Below, piece after piece: positions 5,313-6,093 of a DNA stretch of 6,093 nucleotides. The notes under the pieces are model-generated. The model was given only the letters and a program-made list of their open reading frames with translations, made no database searches and was not told the DNA's origin. Position numbers and translations under genes: made by a program. Source of the stretch: an uncultured beta proteobacterium (GTDB lineage: Bacteria; Pseudomonadota; Gammaproteobacteria; Burkholderiales; Burkholderiaceae_C); the NCBI GenBank assembly GCA_903958915.1, contig CAJBVC010000398.1, positions 1 through 6,093 on the forward strand. Direction: 5' to 3'. The stretch's first letter is position 1. Each line of letters begins with the position of its first letter.

Positions 5313-6083
5313 ATGACGTTACAACCATTGCCCGCTTTTGCTGATAACTACATCTGGATGTTGCACGATGGGCAACGGGCCTTGGCGATAGATCCGGGGG
5401 ATGCACAACCGGTTCTTGATGCCCTGCGACGTGAGGGCGTGCAACTGGAGGCCATTTTAGTCACGCACCACCACCCCGACCACACCGGGGGTATTGATGT
5501 GCTGCGAAACGCCACCGCAGCACCCGTCTATGGGCCAGCGCGTGAATCCATTCCGCCACCATTCCTGCCGCTGGACGGCGGTGCCACGGTGCAGGCGCTG
5601 GGAATGACTTTTGATGTGATTGATGTGCCCGGCCACACCCGGGGACATATCGCCTACTATTGCGCTGCTGCGCAGCCCGGCCCGCTGCTGTTTTGCGGCG
5701 ACACCCTGTTTAGCGCGGGTTGCGGACGCATCTTTGAAGGCACTGCCGCCCAGTTGCAGCATTCCCTGGGTTTGTTGGCGGCGTTGCCGGGCTCTACTCG
5801 GGTATGCTGCACCCATGAATACACTCTGGGCAATCTGAAGTTCGCGCAAGACGTGGAACCCGACAACGCCGCGCTGCTCGCATACGCCGATGCGTGCCGT
5901 GAACTGCGTGCCGCGGGCCTGCCCACACTGCCGTCCACCATCGCGCAAGAGCGCGCCATTAACCCTTTTTTGCGCAGCGATGTGCCGACGATTGTTGCTT
6001 CGGCCCAGGCACACGATGCGCAATCCGTGGCAAACCAGGGCGTTTTTGCCACGCTGCGTGAATGGAAGAACAACTACCGATGA
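5313..6083 (+). CDS. gloB: Hydroxyacylglutathione hydrolase (glyoxalase II)
   Basis: This cytoplasmic enzyme hydrolyses S-D-lactoylglutathione to D-lactate and glutathione, the second step of methylglyoxal detoxification. The 256-residue protein has the normal family length. It is a metallo-beta-lactamase fold with the binuclear metal site complete: H52, H54, D56 and H57 in THHHPDHTGG, H108 in DVPGHTRGH, D130 in FCGDTLF and H168 in CTHEYTLGN. The C-terminal glyoxalase II domain follows from about residue 169, with NPFLRSD near 217-223. The opening MTLQPLPAFADNYIWML is the typical N-terminus of the family, so the ATG at 5313 is well supported even without a Shine-Dalgarno. It is divergent from the kinase module, so a functional link to it is unlikely. 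Its stop overlaps an ATG in the ATGA arrangement. Confidence 0.97.
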   Translation: MTLQPLPAFADNYIWMLHDGQRALAIDPGDAQPVLDALRREGVQLEAILVTHHHPDHTGGIDVLRNATAAPVYGPARESIPPPFLPLDGGATVQALGMTFDVIDVPGHTRGHIAYYCAAAQPGPLLFCGDTLFSAGCGRIFEGTAAQLQHSLGLLAALPGSTRVCCTHEYTLGNLKFAQDVEPDNAALLAYADACRELRAAGLPTLPSTIAQERAINPFLRSDVPTIVASAQAHDAQSVANQGVFATLREWKNNYR

Positions 6084-6093
6084 ACTTAATAAA
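6080..6093 (+). CDS. Possible start of the next gene, overlapping gloB by ATGA (partial)
   Basis: An ATG at 6080 overlaps the gloB TGA at 6081-6083 and opens a frame reading MNLI before the window ends. GGAAG lies about eleven bases upstream inside gloB. In many Burkholderiales gloB is followed by a membrane-bound lytic transglycosylase gene (mltD-like), so this may be its start, but four codons cannot show that. Confidence 0.3.

Noticed and set aside
5457..6023. Minus-strand 188-codon open frame
   Set aside because: It is antisense to gloB, which has every catalytic motif in place. The antisense translation shows no domain.

Overview
The window looks like a piece of betaproteobacterial chromosome, probably Burkholderiales and possibly Comamonadaceae (Rhodoferax-like). 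This is an inference from the style of the glyoxalase II protein and from the combination of DUF4214/SWM-repeat surface protein with a 7TMR-DISM kinase. No rRNA, tRNA, CRISPR array or insertion sequence was seen.

Layout, left to right. Positions 1-2268 (minus strand) hold the N-terminal 756 codons of a very large repetitive protein whose C-terminus lies beyond position 1. It has a helical DUF4214 region, four SWM repeats of exactly 116 residues (348 bp) each, and the start of a module with an EF-hand-like calcium loop. It has no Sec signal peptide and resembles type I-secreted adhesins. Positions 2269-2571 are a gene-free regulatory region. Positions 2572-3255 (minus) encode an OmpR-type response regulator and 3308-5215 (minus) a membrane histidine kinase of the 7TMR-DISM type. 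A 97-bp divergent spacer leads to gloB (glyoxalase II, plus strand, 5313-6083), whose stop overlaps a possible next start codon.

The three minus-strand genes read as one module: kinase, regulator, surface protein. The most interesting signal is a repeated box, TGTCA-N5-TGACA. It occurs perfectly at 2416-2430 (upstream of the surface protein) and at 3313-3327 (overlapping the end of the kinase gene, upstream of the regulator). A one-mismatch copy lies at 2497-2511. On the minus strand the boxes also read as 10-bp-period direct repeats, as expected for a winged-helix regulator dimer. I infer that the regulator controls its own gene and the surface protein through these boxes.

Other points of note are a 9-bp inverted repeat that covers the kinase ribosome-binding site and start codon, a bulged hairpin in the surface protein leader, a 12-bp near-palindrome present twice in the same intergenic region, and a perfect TATAAT ten bases before the gloB start that suggests a leaderless or nearly leaderless mRNA.
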